The notes beneath the pieces were generated by a model. That model was not told the origin of the DNA. It did not search any database and saw only the letters and a program-made list of their open reading frames with translations. Of a stretch of 64,000 nucleotides of DNA, positions 56,205 through 64,000 are shown in pieces. Each line of letters begins with the position of its first letter. Position 1 is the stretch's first letter. A program made the translations under genes and the position numbers. The DNA is from Sinorhizobium sp. 6-70 (GTDB taxonomy: Bacteria > Pseudomonadota > Alphaproteobacteria > Rhizobiales > Rhizobiaceae), in contig NZ_JASKLS010000007.1 of assembly GCF_030124375.1 (NCBI RefSeq), forward strand, positions 1-64,000, written 5' to 3'.

Positions 56205-56768
56205 TCACTTGCTCTTTTTCGAGAACGGGTTGCCGGCGCTTTCGTCCTTATCGTCGACAAGACCCGCAGCGACGGGGTCGACCAGCAGCCTGCCGCCCTC
56301 GAGATCGATCTCGAGCACCGACCATTCGGTAAAGGGAATCAGCACCGGTCGCCTGCCCGGCCCCTTCAACTCCAGGAGATCGCCGGCGCCGAAATCGAAG
56401 ACACCGGTCACCGAACCATAGCTCTTGCCGGTGCCGTCCACCGCCTCCAGCCCTTCGAGATCGGCGTAGAAAAACTCGTCCTCGTCGAGGTCCTCGTCGG
56501 GCAGATTGTCGCGCTCGATGAAGAGCTCGAGCCCGTTGAGGGCTTCGGCCGCATTGCGGTCGTTGATGCCGCGAAAGCGCACGACCACCACGTTCTTCGC
56601 CTCGCGGATTTCGAGCACCTCGAAGACGCGCCCGTCGGCGCTGTGCAGGTTGCCGTAGTCGCCGAGCGCGACGGGATCGGCCGTAAATGATTTCACCCGC
56701 ACCTCGCCGCGCAGGCCCTGGGCCGCGCCGATGGTCGCCATCAGGACTGGGTTTTCAAGCTTGCTCAT
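56205..56768 (-). CDS. rimM: ribosome maturation factor RimM
   Basis: A 187-residue 30S assembly factor. N-terminal RimM domain: [41 protein letters not shown]-terminal PRC-barrel from about 100 ([35 protein letters not shown]). The stop overlaps the possible GTG of trmD. It belongs to the rpsP-rimM-trmD order, here with a repeat between rpsP and rimM. Confidence 0.95.
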   Translation of the reverse strand: MSKLENPVLMATIGAAQGLRGEVRVKSFTADPVALGDYGNLHSADGRVFEVLEIREAKNVVVVRFRGINDRNAAEALNGLELFIERDNLPDEDLDEDEFFYADLEGLEAVDGTGKSYGSVTGVFDFGAGDLLELKGPGRRPVLIPFTEWSVLEIDLEGGRLLVDPVAAGLVDDKDESAGNPFSKKSK

Positions 56769-56789
56769 AGTCTCAATCCATTTCGGGAC

Positions 56790-56851
56790 CTACGGCGCCG
56801 CGCGTCTTATCAGACGCGCAAAGGACGCTGTAGCACTTAGAACTTCTGCGC
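56790..56851. repeat. truncated type 1 repeat
   Basis: CTACGGCGCCGCGCGTCTTA through CGCTGTAGCACTTAGAAC; the second hairpin is missing. It lies between rpsP and rimM within what is usually one operon. Confidence 0.8.
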
Positions 56852-56863
56852 GATCCGTGTGCA

Positions 56864-56904
56864 CATAAAACAAAACGGGCGGCATGGAAATGCCACCCGT
56901 TTGT
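56864..56904 (-). terminator. intrinsic terminator after rpsP
   Basis: Leftward reading gives AAACGGGTGGCAT/ATGCCGCCCGTTT with one mismatch, loop TTCC, and then TTGTTTTATG. It would partly separate rpsP from rimM-trmD. Confidence 0.75.
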
Positions 56905-56923
56905 CACGTCCGTTTGACGGATA

Positions 56924-57298
56924 TTATTCCGCGGCGGTCTCCGCAGCGGCAGCAGCTGCTTCTTCTGCGCGCTGCTTGGCTTCGGCGGCACGTTCCTGTG
57001 CCTTCTTGCCGGGCTGCGCCTTGGTCGGGTTGTTGCGGGCCGGGCGCTTTGCAAGACCGGCCTGGTCGAGGAAGCGCAGCACGCGGTCGGTCGGCTGTGC
57101 GCCCTGGGCGATCCAGTGCTGGACGCGCTCCCTGTCGAACTCCACGCGCTTTTCATCGTCCTTGCCGAGCATCGGGTTCCAGGAGCCGAGCTTTTCGAGG
57201 AAGCGGCCGTCACGCGGGCTGCGCGCATCGGCAACAACGATCTGGTAGTAGGGGCGCTTCTTGGAACCGCCACGGGCGAGACGAATTTTCAGTGCCAT
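56924..57298 (-). CDS. rpsP: 30S ribosomal protein S16
   Basis: A 124-residue protein. The S16 core ([20 protein letters not shown] through [17 protein letters not shown]) is about 80 residues; a ~40-residue tail rich in Ala, Glu and Lys ([19 protein letters not shown]) follows, as in other Rhizobiales. The start at 57298 is the family start. Confidence 0.96.
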   Translation of the reverse strand: MALKIRLARGGSKKRPYYQIVVADARSPRDGRFLEKLGSWNPMLGKDDEKRVEFDRERVQHWIAQGAQPTDRVLRFLDQAGLAKRPARNNPTKAQPGKKAQERAAEAKQRAEEAAAAAAETAAE

Positions 57299-57335
57299 TT
57301 CAGTTACTCCTTGCAGGCTTTCTTGACCGCTTCGT

Positions 57336-57671
57336 TCAAGCGGAATGTGTGGCGCCGGCGTTGCTCGCGGGCTGCGAGCGATCGGCGGCGATGGCTTCAT
57401 GATGCCGGATGACTTCCTTGATGATGAAGTTCAGGAACTTCTCGGCGAAATCCGGGTCCAGATTGGCATCCTTCGCCAGGCGGCGGAGGCGTTCGATCTG
57501 GTATTCCTCGCGCGCCGGATCGGCCGGCGGCAATTGATGCTTGGCTTTCAGAACGCCGACCGCCTTGGTGCAGCGGAAGCGTTCGGCCAGCATGTGGACG
57601 AGCGCGGCATCGATATTGTCGATCGACTGCCGGTAGCCCGCCAATTCCTCTCTGATCTCGGGATCAATCAT
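57336..57671 (-). CDS. chorismate mutase (AroQ type)
   Basis: A 111-residue helical enzyme that turns chorismate into prephenate. AroQ residues are in [20 protein letters not shown] (Arg and Glu), [20 protein letters not shown] (Lys, Arg) and [18 protein letters not shown]. It lies between ffh and rpsP, a conserved rhizobial place. Confidence 0.93.
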   Translation of the reverse strand: MIDPEIREELAGYRQSIDNIDAALVHMLAERFRCTKAVGVLKAKHQLPPADPAREEYQIERLRRLAKDANLDPDFAEKFLNFIIKEVIRHHEAIAADRSQPASNAGATHSA

Positions 57672-57683
57672 TCTCTGCGATCC

Positions 57684-59252
57684 TCACTTCTTTTTCGGCA
57701 GGCCGGGAAGACCTGGGAAGCCGCCACCAAGACCCGGAAGCTTGGCGCCGCCCAAACCAGGCAGCCCGCCGCTGCCGAGACCGGGCAAGCCGCCGCCGGG
57801 TTTTCCGAGTCCGGCAGCCTCGGCCTGCTTCTGCAGGGCTTCGAGCTGCTTGGGGTCGAGCTTCGACAGATCCGGCATGCCGCCGCCCAGGCCCCCGAGG
57901 CCCATCTTGTTGGCAAGGCCGCCCATCATCTGCTTCATCATACCGCCTTTGCCCTTGCCGCCCATCATCTTCATCATGTCCGCCATCTGGCGGTGCATCT
58001 TGAGAAGCTTGTTGATGTCGGCGGCATCGGTGCCGGAGCCGCTAGCGATGCGCTTCTTGCGCGAATGCTTGAGGATGTCCGGGTTGGCGCGCTCGGCCCT
58101 GGTCATCGACGAGATGATCGCGAGCTGGCGTTTGAAGAGCCTGTCATCGAGGCCGGCAGCGGCCATCTTGTCCTTCATGCCGGCCATGCCCGGCATCAGC
58201 CCCATGATGCCGCCCATGCCGCCCATTTTCTGCATCTGCTTGAGCTGGTCGGCAAGGTCGTCCAGGTCGAACTTGCCCTTGGCCATCTTGGCGGCCATGG
58301 CTGCCGCCTTCTCGGCGTCGATGTTTTCTGCCGCCTTCTCGACCAGCGAAACGATATCGCCCATGCCGAGGATGCGGTCGGCAACGCGGCGGGGATGGAA
58401 CTCCTCGAGTTCGTCCATCTTTTCGCCGACGCCGATCAGCTTGATCGGCTTGCCGGTGACGGCGCGCATCGACAGTGCCGCACCGCCGCGGCCGTCGCCG
58501 TCCATGCGGGTCAGCACGAGACCGGTGATGCCGACACGGTCGTCGAAATTGCGGGCGAGATTGACGGCGTCCTGACCGGTCAGCGCATCGGCGACGAGCA
58601 GGATCTCATGCGGATTGGACTTCCGCTTGATCTCCGCCATCTCGATCATCAGCGGCTCGTCGATATGGGTGCGGCCGGCGGTATCGAGGATGACGATGTC
58701 ATGGCCGCCGAGCTTGGCCGCCTGGACGGCACGCGCGGCGATGTCGGTCGGAGACTGGCCGGCGATGATCGGCAGCGTATCGACGCCGGTCTGGACGCCG
58801 AGCTGGCGCAACTGCTCCTGCGCTGCCGGACGGCGCGTATCGAGCGAGGCCATCAGGACCTTTTTCTTGTCCCTGCCCGTCAGGCGCTTGGCGATCTTGC
58901 CGGTCGTCGTCGTCTTGCCCGAGCCCTGGAGGCCGACCATCATGATGACGACCGGGGCCGGCGCATTGAGATCGATCGGCACGCCCTCGGAACCGAGCAT
59001 CGCGACGAGCTCGTCATGGACGATCTTGACGACCATCTGGCCGGGCTTGATCGATTTCAGGATTTCGGCGCCGACCGCCTTCTCGCGAACCTTCTCGGTG
59101 AAGGTACGCACGACATCGAGCGCCACGTCCGCTTCGAGCAGCGCACGGCGAACCTCCCGAAGCGCCGCGGAAACATCAGCTTCCGACAGGGCACCGCGGC
59201 CGGTCAGTCCATTCAATATGGAACCAAGACGGTCCTGGAGGCTCTCGAACAT
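57684..59252 (-). CDS. ffh: signal recognition particle protein Ffh
   Basis: A 522-residue SRP GTPase. N domain (FESLQDRLGSILNGLTGRGA), G domain with GLQGSGKTTTTGKIAKRL, DTAGRTHID, TRMDGDGRGGAALS, and an M domain rich in Met and Gly (KMGGMGGIMGLMPGMAGMKD) ending in a long Gly/Pro/Leu repeat tail (GLGSGGLPGLGGAKLPGLGG). The repeated tail makes it longer than E. coli Ffh (453). It binds signal sequences and 4.5S RNA. Confidence 0.97.
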   Translation of the reverse strand: MFESLQDRLGSILNGLTGRGALSEADVSAALREVRRALLEADVALDVVRTFTEKVREKAVGAEILKSIKPGQMVVKIVHDELVAMLGSEGVPIDLNAPAPVVIMMVGLQGSGKTTTTGKIAKRLTGRDKKKVLMASLDTRRPAAQEQLRQLGVQTGVDTLPIIAGQSPTDIAARAVQAAKLGGHDIVILDTAGRTHIDEPLMIEMAEIKRKSNPHEILLVADALTGQDAVNLARNFDDRVGITGLVLTRMDGDGRGGAALSMRAVTGKPIKLIGVGEKMDELEEFHPRRVADRILGMGDIVSLVEKAAENIDAEKAAAMAAKMAKGKFDLDDLADQLKQMQKMGGMGGIMGLMPGMAGMKDKMAAAGLDDRLFKRQLAIISSMTRAERANPDILKHSRKKRIASGSGTDAADINKLLKMHRQMADMMKMMGGKGKGGMMKQMMGGLANKMGLGGLGGGMPDLSKLDPKQLEALQKQAEAAGLGKPGGGLPGLGSGGLPGLGGAKLPGLGGGFPGLPGLPKKK

Positions 59253-59511
59253 TCTCTCTTCCTTCTGGTTTCCGGTTTCACCAACGGTTCAGCCGGAAAC
59301 GTGGGTTCCCTCGCACGGAAAACAAGGCGCAAAGTCAAAAACCACCCGAGGGCGCAACGCGCTGTCGGATGTTGACCTCCGGGCTCTCTTTATACCTCTG
59401 CGGGGCCCGGTCGGCGGCTTCGAAGTCATCACTTGCGAAGGAATTTGGCCGCGATAAACAGGAAAGCCGGTGAAAAGTCAAGGATCAGCGGCAAATTCGC
59501 TTGAGGCCGCT

Positions 59512-60159
59512 TCAGGTCAGCACGGCGCCCCGCCCTTCGAGCGCCTCGGCATGCTTGCGCCACCCGGCTTCATCGCGGCTCAATACGGCGTTTTCGAGGA
59601 TTTCGACCCGATAGCCGCGATTAAGCGCGCCGTTGGCGGTGTTCTGGACGCAATGGCAGCCGTCGAGCCCCGTCAGTAGCAAGGTGCCGACCCTGTTTGC
59701 AGCGAGATACCCTTCGAGCTCCGGCGAGGAGAAGCCATCGCTCAGCGACTTCACCACCTCGAAATCCGGCGACAGCGGCAGTGCGAGACCGAGCCCTTTC
59801 GATCCGGGGATTCCCCGCCGCTCGCCGAAAAGCCAGATCATCAGCCTGATGAGCGGCGCGCGATAGACATGGCGGATGGCGATCACCGGTATTTCGGCCT
59901 CGCTTGCCTTGACCGTAGCCGTGCTGATCATGGCAAGGCGCGACTTCAGGTAGGCCTCGTCCCATCCGTATTTTCCGCCGATCGAGGTGAAGTCCTTCTG
60001 TATGTCGATGACAAGCAGCGCCAGGTTCGGCCGCATGGAAATGTCGATGCGCTCGCCCGTGGTCGGCGTATTCGCTCTCCGCAGTTCGTATTTCAAGCGG
60101 ATGACGAAGAGGGCAGCCGCAACGATGACCGCCGCGACCACCGAGAGAACCGCAATCAT
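59512..60159 (-). CDS. isochorismatase-family cysteine hydrolase, membrane-anchored
   Basis: A 215-residue protein. The first ~20 residues form a membrane segment (VVAAVIVAAALFVI); the hydrolase domain follows with Asp in ALLVIDIQKDFTSIGGKYGW and the nucleophile Cys in LLTGLDGCHCVQNTANGALN. Substrate unknown. It overlaps the MarR stop (ATGA), so the regulator and the hydrolase are co-translated and probably act in one pathway. Confidence 0.87.
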   Translation of the reverse strand: MIAVLSVVAAVIVAAALFVIRLKYELRRANTPTTGERIDISMRPNLALLVIDIQKDFTSIGGKYGWDEAYLKSRLAMISTATVKASEAEIPVIAIRHVYRAPLIRLMIWLFGERRGIPGSKGLGLALPLSPDFEVVKSLSDGFSSPELEGYLAANRVGTLLLTGLDGCHCVQNTANGALNRGYRVEILENAVLSRDEAGWRKHAEALEGRGAVLT

Positions 60160-60629
60160 CCACTTTCCTCCGTGCCCAGCTGACGCGCCAGTTCCTCGAA
60201 TGCCGAGTCGATGCGCGCCATCACCCGAAGAGCCACCACCACCTCGGTCTGGTTGATATCCCCGAGGACAGCATGCAGCAGTTCGAGTTCGCGCTGGTGA
60301 ACGGCGTTGAACAACTCACGGCCGGCGGTGCTCGGGACGCAGAAATAGGCTTTGCGGTGCTCGGGATTGGGCTTTTTCTCGATCAGGTCCTTTGCGAAGA
60401 GCCCAGCCGCGATGCGCTGGACGAACTGGCGCTTCATCGACAGGCGCCTTGCCGCCTCCGGCACCGTCAGCGGCTCGTCGCAAAGCATTTCGAGGACGGC
60501 TCTCTCGGCAACCGTAATCCCCGCCCCCTCGAGCATCTTCTCCACCGTCCTGTTGACGTTGAGCTGGATTGGGCGGACAAGTTTGACGGCTTTGTAGAGC
60601 CGTTCCTGTTTGTCGAAGCGGACGAGCAT
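60156..60629 (-). CDS. MarR-family transcriptional regulator
   Basis: A 157-residue winged-helix regulator: AGITVAERAVLEMLCDEPLT, VPEAARRLSMKRQFVQRIAA, GLFAKDLIEKKPNPEHRKAY. It lies directly upstream of the isochorismatase-family gene and divergently from the lactamase-fold gene, with 122 bp between the latter and its start. Local control of both is likely. The effector is unknown. Confidence 0.9.
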   Translation of the reverse strand: MLVRFDKQERLYKAVKLVRPIQLNVNRTVEKMLEGAGITVAERAVLEMLCDEPLTVPEAARRLSMKRQFVQRIAAGLFAKDLIEKKPNPEHRKAYFCVPSTAGRELFNAVHQRELELLHAVLGDINQTEVVVALRVMARIDSAFEELARQLGTEESG

Positions 60630-60751
60630 CGACCGATAATAGCAATCGAGTTGTCATCTTCAAGAATTTGTTAAGGACTCTTGCCCGAACCCTGTGATGA
60701 GGCGTCCAGTGCGCGTATCTTGTTGCATGACAACGGCAGCCGAGGACGGCA

Positions 60752-61768
60752 ATGACGAAGGGTGGCAATCCCTATTATACCGGCCCCGTTTCGGATCATT
60801 TCGACGGCGTTCGCTTCTTCAATCCGGGCGGCACCGCGCCGCGCGGCCTTGGCGCTTTCTTGCGCTGGCAGCTTGGCGGTGGCCGGGCGAAATGGCCTGC
60901 GCATCGTGCCAGTCCGTTCCTACAGGCAAGACCCGATCTCAATGTCGAGGGAGACGGTCTCCGGGTAACAATGGTCGGACATGCCACGCTCCTGATCCAG
61001 GTCGGCGGCCTGAACATCCTGACCGATCCGGTCTGGTCGCATCGCGCCAGCCCCTTTATCTTTGCCGGTCCCCACCGGCGCAACGCACCCGGCATTCTGA
61101 TGGACGACCTGCCGCCGATCGACATCGTCCTCGTCACGCACAATCACTACGACCACCTCGACCTCGACACGCTCATGGCATTGAACGAGGAGCACGCGCC
61201 GCACGTCGTGACGCCGCTCGGCAACGACACGATCATCCGGCGCTCGGTTCCGAATGCAGCAATATCCGTTGTCGATTGGGGCGACCGGGTCGAGCTCGAC
61301 GACGGGATCATTATCCATGCCGAACCCTGCCATCACTGGTCGGCCCGCGGTTCCGGCGACCGGCGCATGGCACTTTGGGCGGCCTTCGTCATCGAGACGC
61401 CGGCCGGCAAGATCTATCATGTCGGCGACACCGGTTTTCACGACGGCATCAACTATCGTGCGGCCCGCGCCAAGCACGGTCCCTTCCGGCTGGCCAATCT
61501 GCCGTTCGGTTGCTACGAGCCGCGCTGGTTCATGGCGTCCCAGCACCAGAATCCGGAGGAGGCGGTCAGGGGCATGATCGCCTGCGGCGCTGGACACGTC
61601 GCCGGTCATCACTGGGGCACGTTCCGATTGACCAATGAAGGGATCGAAGAGCCGCTGAGAGCCCTGGAGGCGGCACTCGACAGCGCCGGCATCGAGCGGG
61701 CGCGTTTCCGGGCGATGCGCCCCGGCGAGATCTTCGACGTTCCTGCGATCTCATCGAAGGCCGAATGA
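60752..61768 (+). CDS. metallo-beta-lactamase-fold hydrolase (NAPE-PLD/UlaG-like)
   Basis: A 338-residue protein. Zinc ligands: VTHNHYDHLDLDTLMAL (HxHxDH), EPCHHWSARG, VGDTGFHDG and GHHWGTFRL. The N-terminal GATLLI-like segment reads TMVGHATLLIQVGGLNILTD. This matches the NAPE-PLD-like branch of phospholipid phosphodiesterases. It is divergent from the MarR gene. Physiological substrate unknown. Confidence 0.88.
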   Translation: MTKGGNPYYTGPVSDHFDGVRFFNPGGTAPRGLGAFLRWQLGGGRAKWPAHRASPFLQARPDLNVEGDGLRVTMVGHATLLIQVGGLNILTDPVWSHRASPFIFAGPHRRNAPGILMDDLPPIDIVLVTHNHYDHLDLDTLMALNEEHAPHVVTPLGNDTIIRRSVPNAAISVVDWGDRVELDDGIIIHAEPCHHWSARGSGDRRMALWAAFVIETPAGKIYHVGDTGFHDGINYRAARAKHGPFRLANLPFGCYEPRWFMASQHQNPEEAVRGMIACGAGHVAGHHWGTFRLTNEGIEEPLRALEAALDSAGIERARFRAMRPGEIFDVPAISSKAE

Positions 61769-61861
61769 AGCCGGTACTGGTAATTTTCGGGCTTTTCCGC
61801 CATATACAGCGCAAATGAAGGACGCCTCTCCGAAGTAGAGGCCAGTTTGGACAATCGTGAC

Positions 61862-62767
61862 ATGGCCGACAGCGTGCAATTTGCCAGGATGAACGGGCTT
61901 GGAAACAAGATCCTGGTCGTCGACATGCGCGGCCGCAAGGATCGCGTCACACCTCATGCCGCGATCGCGCTCAATGCCGATCCGGCAACCGAGTTCGACC
62001 AGATCATGGCGATCCACGATCCGAAGGCCGCCGGCACCGATGCCTGGATCGACATCATCAATTCGGACGGAACGATGGCACAGGCTTGCGGCAACGGCAC
62101 CCGCTGCGTCGTGCAGGCACTCGCCGCCGAAACCGGCAAGAAGGCTTTCCTCTTCCACACCGTTGCGGGCCTCCTCGAAGCCAAGGAGCATGAGGACGGC
62201 ACGATTTCGGTCGACATGGGAAGCCCGCGTTTCGGCTGGAACGAAATCCCGCTGGCCGAAGAATTCCACGACACGCGCCGGATCGAATTGCAGATCGGGC
62301 CGATCGACGACCCGGTGCTGCATTCGCCGTCCGTCGCCTCCATGGGCAACCCGCATGCGATCTTCTGGGTCGATGACGACGTCTGGTCCTACGAGCTCGA
62401 TCGCTTCGGTCCGCTGCTCGAAAATCATCCGATCTTTCCCGAGCGCGCCAATATCTCGATCGCCCGCGTCCGGTCGCGTGATGAAATGGACCTGCGAACC
62501 TGGGAGCGCGGCGCAGGGCTGACGCTCGCCTGCGGCTCGGCGGCTTGTGCCGCCGCGGCCAGCGGCGCGAGAACCGGACGAACCGAGCGGACGGTGACCG
62601 TGAACGTTCCGGGCGGGCCGCTCCTCATCGAATGGCGCGAGCGCGACGACCACGTCGTCATGACCGGCCCGGCCGAATGGGAGTGGTCGGGCACCGTCGA
62701 TCCCGCCACCGGCGCCTTTCAGCGCGACGCAGCAGCGGCTGGTGACAGCGGAGCGCGGGCGCTTTGA
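61862..62767 (+). CDS. dapF: diaminopimelate epimerase
   Basis: A 301-residue cofactor-independent epimerase that converts LL- to meso-diaminopimelate for lysine and peptidoglycan. The two catalytic cysteines are in [15 protein letters not shown] (about residue 75) and [16 protein letters not shown] (about 222). Start: [20 protein letters not shown]. The stop overlaps the start of mtaB (TTGA). Confidence 0.96.
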   Translation: MADSVQFARMNGLGNKILVVDMRGRKDRVTPHAAIALNADPATEFDQIMAIHDPKAAGTDAWIDIINSDGTMAQACGNGTRCVVQALAAETGKKAFLFHTVAGLLEAKEHEDGTISVDMGSPRFGWNEIPLAEEFHDTRRIELQIGPIDDPVLHSPSVASMGNPHAIFWVDDDVWSYELDRFGPLLENHPIFPERANISIARVRSRDEMDLRTWERGAGLTLACGSAACAAAASGARTGRTERTVTVNVPGGPLLIEWRERDDHVVMTGPAEWEWSGTVDPATGAFQRDAAAAGDSGARAL

Positions 62768-64000
62768 GCGGCGTCGAGGTCATAACCTTCGGCTGCCGCC
62801 TCAACACCTATGAATCGGAAGTGATGCGGGCCGAAGCCGAGAAGGCGGGGCTGAACAACGCCATTCTCGTCAACACCTGTGCGGTGACTGGCGAGGCCGT
62901 GCGCCAGGCACGCCAGGCGATCCGCCGCGCACGGCGCGACAACCCGCACGCCCGGATCATCGTCACCGGCTGCGCCGCCCAGACCGAGAAGCAAATCTTT
63001 GCCGAAATGGCCGAGGTCGATGCGGTCCTCGGCAACGAGGAGAAGCTCGAGAGCGCCTCCTACCGTTCGCTGCCCGATTTCGGCGTCTCGGCGGAGGAAA
63101 AACTCCGCGTCAACGACATCATGAGCGTGCGCGCCACCGCGCCGCAGATGGTGAAGCACATCGACGGGCATGTTCGCGCCTTCATCCAGGTGCAGAACGG
63201 CTGCGACCACCGCTGCACCTTTTGCATCATCCCCTATGGCCGCGGCAATTCCCGCTCCGTGCCGATGGGCGCCGTCGTCGACCAGGCGCACCGGCTCGTC
63301 GAGGGCGGTTATCGCGAGATCGTGCTGACCGGCGTCGATGCGACAAGCTATGGCGCCGACTTACCCGGAACGCCAACCCTCGGCCTGCTTGCCAAGACGT
63401 TGTTGAAGCAGGTGCCGGAAATCCGGCGCCTGCGCCTCTCGTCGATCGACAGCATCGAGGTCGACCGGCACCTGCTCGACCTGATCGCCGACGAGCCGCG
63501 CTTCATGCCGCATCTACATCTTTCGCTCCAGCACGGCGACGACCTCATTCTGAAGCGGATGAAGCGGCGGCATGCGAGCGCCGATGCCCGTGCCTTCTGC
63601 GACGAGGTCCGCCGCCTGCGGCCCGAGATCAGCTTCGGCGCCGACATGATCGCCGGCTTTCCGACCGAAACCGAAGAGATGTTCGAGAACGCCGCGCGCC
63701 TTGCGGAGGACTGCGGCATCGCGCATCTCCACGTCTTTCCCTATAGCCCGCGCCCCGGTACGCCGGCCGCGCGCATGCCGCAGCTCGATCGCGCGCTCAT
63801 CAAGGAGCGTGCGGCGCGGCTGCGTGCGAAGGGGGCGGACCTCTACGCCGCCCATCTCGATCGTATGATCGGCAGCGAGCAGACGATACTGGTCGAGATG
63901 AACGGGCTGGGGCACACGGAAAACTTCACGCTCGTCGATGCGGCCGCCCTCAAACCGCGGTCGCTCGTTGCTGTCACAATTACCGGCCACAATGGCAAGC
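62764..64000 (+). CDS. mtaB: tRNA t6A37 methylthiotransferase MtaB (partial at window end)
   Basis: The frame starts with TTG ([20 protein letters not shown]) overlapping dapF by four bases and stays open to the last base, about 412 codons. N-terminal UPF0004 cysteines are in [21 protein letters not shown] and VTGCAAQTE; the radical-SAM cluster is [18 protein letters not shown] at about 147-154. It turns t6A into ms2t6A at tRNA position 37. The C-terminal TRAM domain is partly outside the window. Order dapF-mtaB is usual in rhizobia. Confidence 0.95.
   Translation, partial: MSGVEVITFGCRLNTYESEVMRAEAEKAGLNNAILVNTCAVTGEAVRQARQAIRRARRDNPHARIIVTGCAAQTEKQIFAEMAEVDAVLGNEEKLESASYRSLPDFGVSAEEKLRVNDIMSVRATAPQMVKHIDGHVRAFIQVQNGCDHRCTFCIIPYGRGNSRSVPMGAVVDQAHRLVEGGYREIVLTGVDATSYGADLPGTPTLGLLAKTLLKQVPEIRRLRLSSIDSIEVDRHLLDLIADEPRFMPHLHLSLQHGDDLILKRMKRRHASADARAFCDEVRRLRPEISFGADMIAGFPTETEEMFENAARLAEDCGIAHLHVFPYSPRPGTPAARMPQLDRALIKERAARLRAKGADLYAAHLDRMIGSEQTILVEMNGLGHTENFTLVDAAALKPRSLVAVTITGHNGK

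Overview
The window looks like a chromosomal segment of an alphaproteobacterium of the Rhizobiaceae, most likely Sinorhizobium/Ensifer. This rests on the gene order (rplU-rpmA-obgE-proBA-nadD-rsfS-rlmH-ctpA; glnK-amtB-ftsK; ffh-aroQ-rpsP-rimM-trmD), the high GC content, the lysine/alanine-rich tails on ribosomal proteins L21, L19 and S16, and many copies of palindromic elements resembling the rhizobial RIME family. No search could be run, so product names come from reading motifs and whole-protein resemblance.

Bases 1 to about 5950 are accessory DNA of different character. They hold the last ~25 codons of an IS5-type transposase; two neighbouring genes for secreted proteins broken by several frameshifts; small orphan genes; a 24-bp direct repeat; and a leftward phage-like block (AlpA-type regulator, replication-initiation-like protein, unknown protein, small-terminase-like protein). 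The block lies on the 3' side of tRNA-Ser(CGA), a typical island insertion point, but no integrase is visible.

From tRNA-Ser onward the window is almost wholly core genome: translation and ribosome biogenesis (rplU, rpmA, obgE, rsfS, rlmH, rplS, rpsP, rimM, trmD, ffh, ProXp-ala, mtaB), proline, methionine, leucine, lysine/peptidoglycan and NAD synthesis (proBA, metA, leuCD, dapF, nadD), envelope and division (EnvC-like, ctpA, ftsK, lolA, an L,D-transpeptidase, a CenR-like regulator), iron storage (bfr-bfd), SOS mutagenesis (imuA-imuB-dnaE2) and nitrogen sensing (glnK-amtB).

Several regulatory sites can be read directly: a LexA-type box before imuA, an Irr (ICE) box before bfd, a SAM-II riboswitch followed by an intrinsic terminator before metA, a sigma-54 promoter before glnK, a CtrA-type box before ftsK, and a number of intrinsic terminators. 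metA is followed after 6 nt by a CoxE-like VWA gene, while its presumed MoxR ATPase partner lies upstream of the riboswitch. The VWA half of the pair may therefore be under methionine (SAM) control.

The most distinctive structural feature is the palindromic repeat population, about a dozen copies in two types. One copy of the first type sits nested inside a copy of the second. Several reach into genes and supply stop codons or C-terminal tails (nadD, rppH, the thioredoxin-TPR gene, a small membrane protein); a different dispersed repeat encodes the tail of trmD. I did not find a clearly new multi-gene system. The strongest candidates for follow-up are the integrase-less satellite-like block, the riboswitch-metA-VWA arrangement and the gene-invading repeats.
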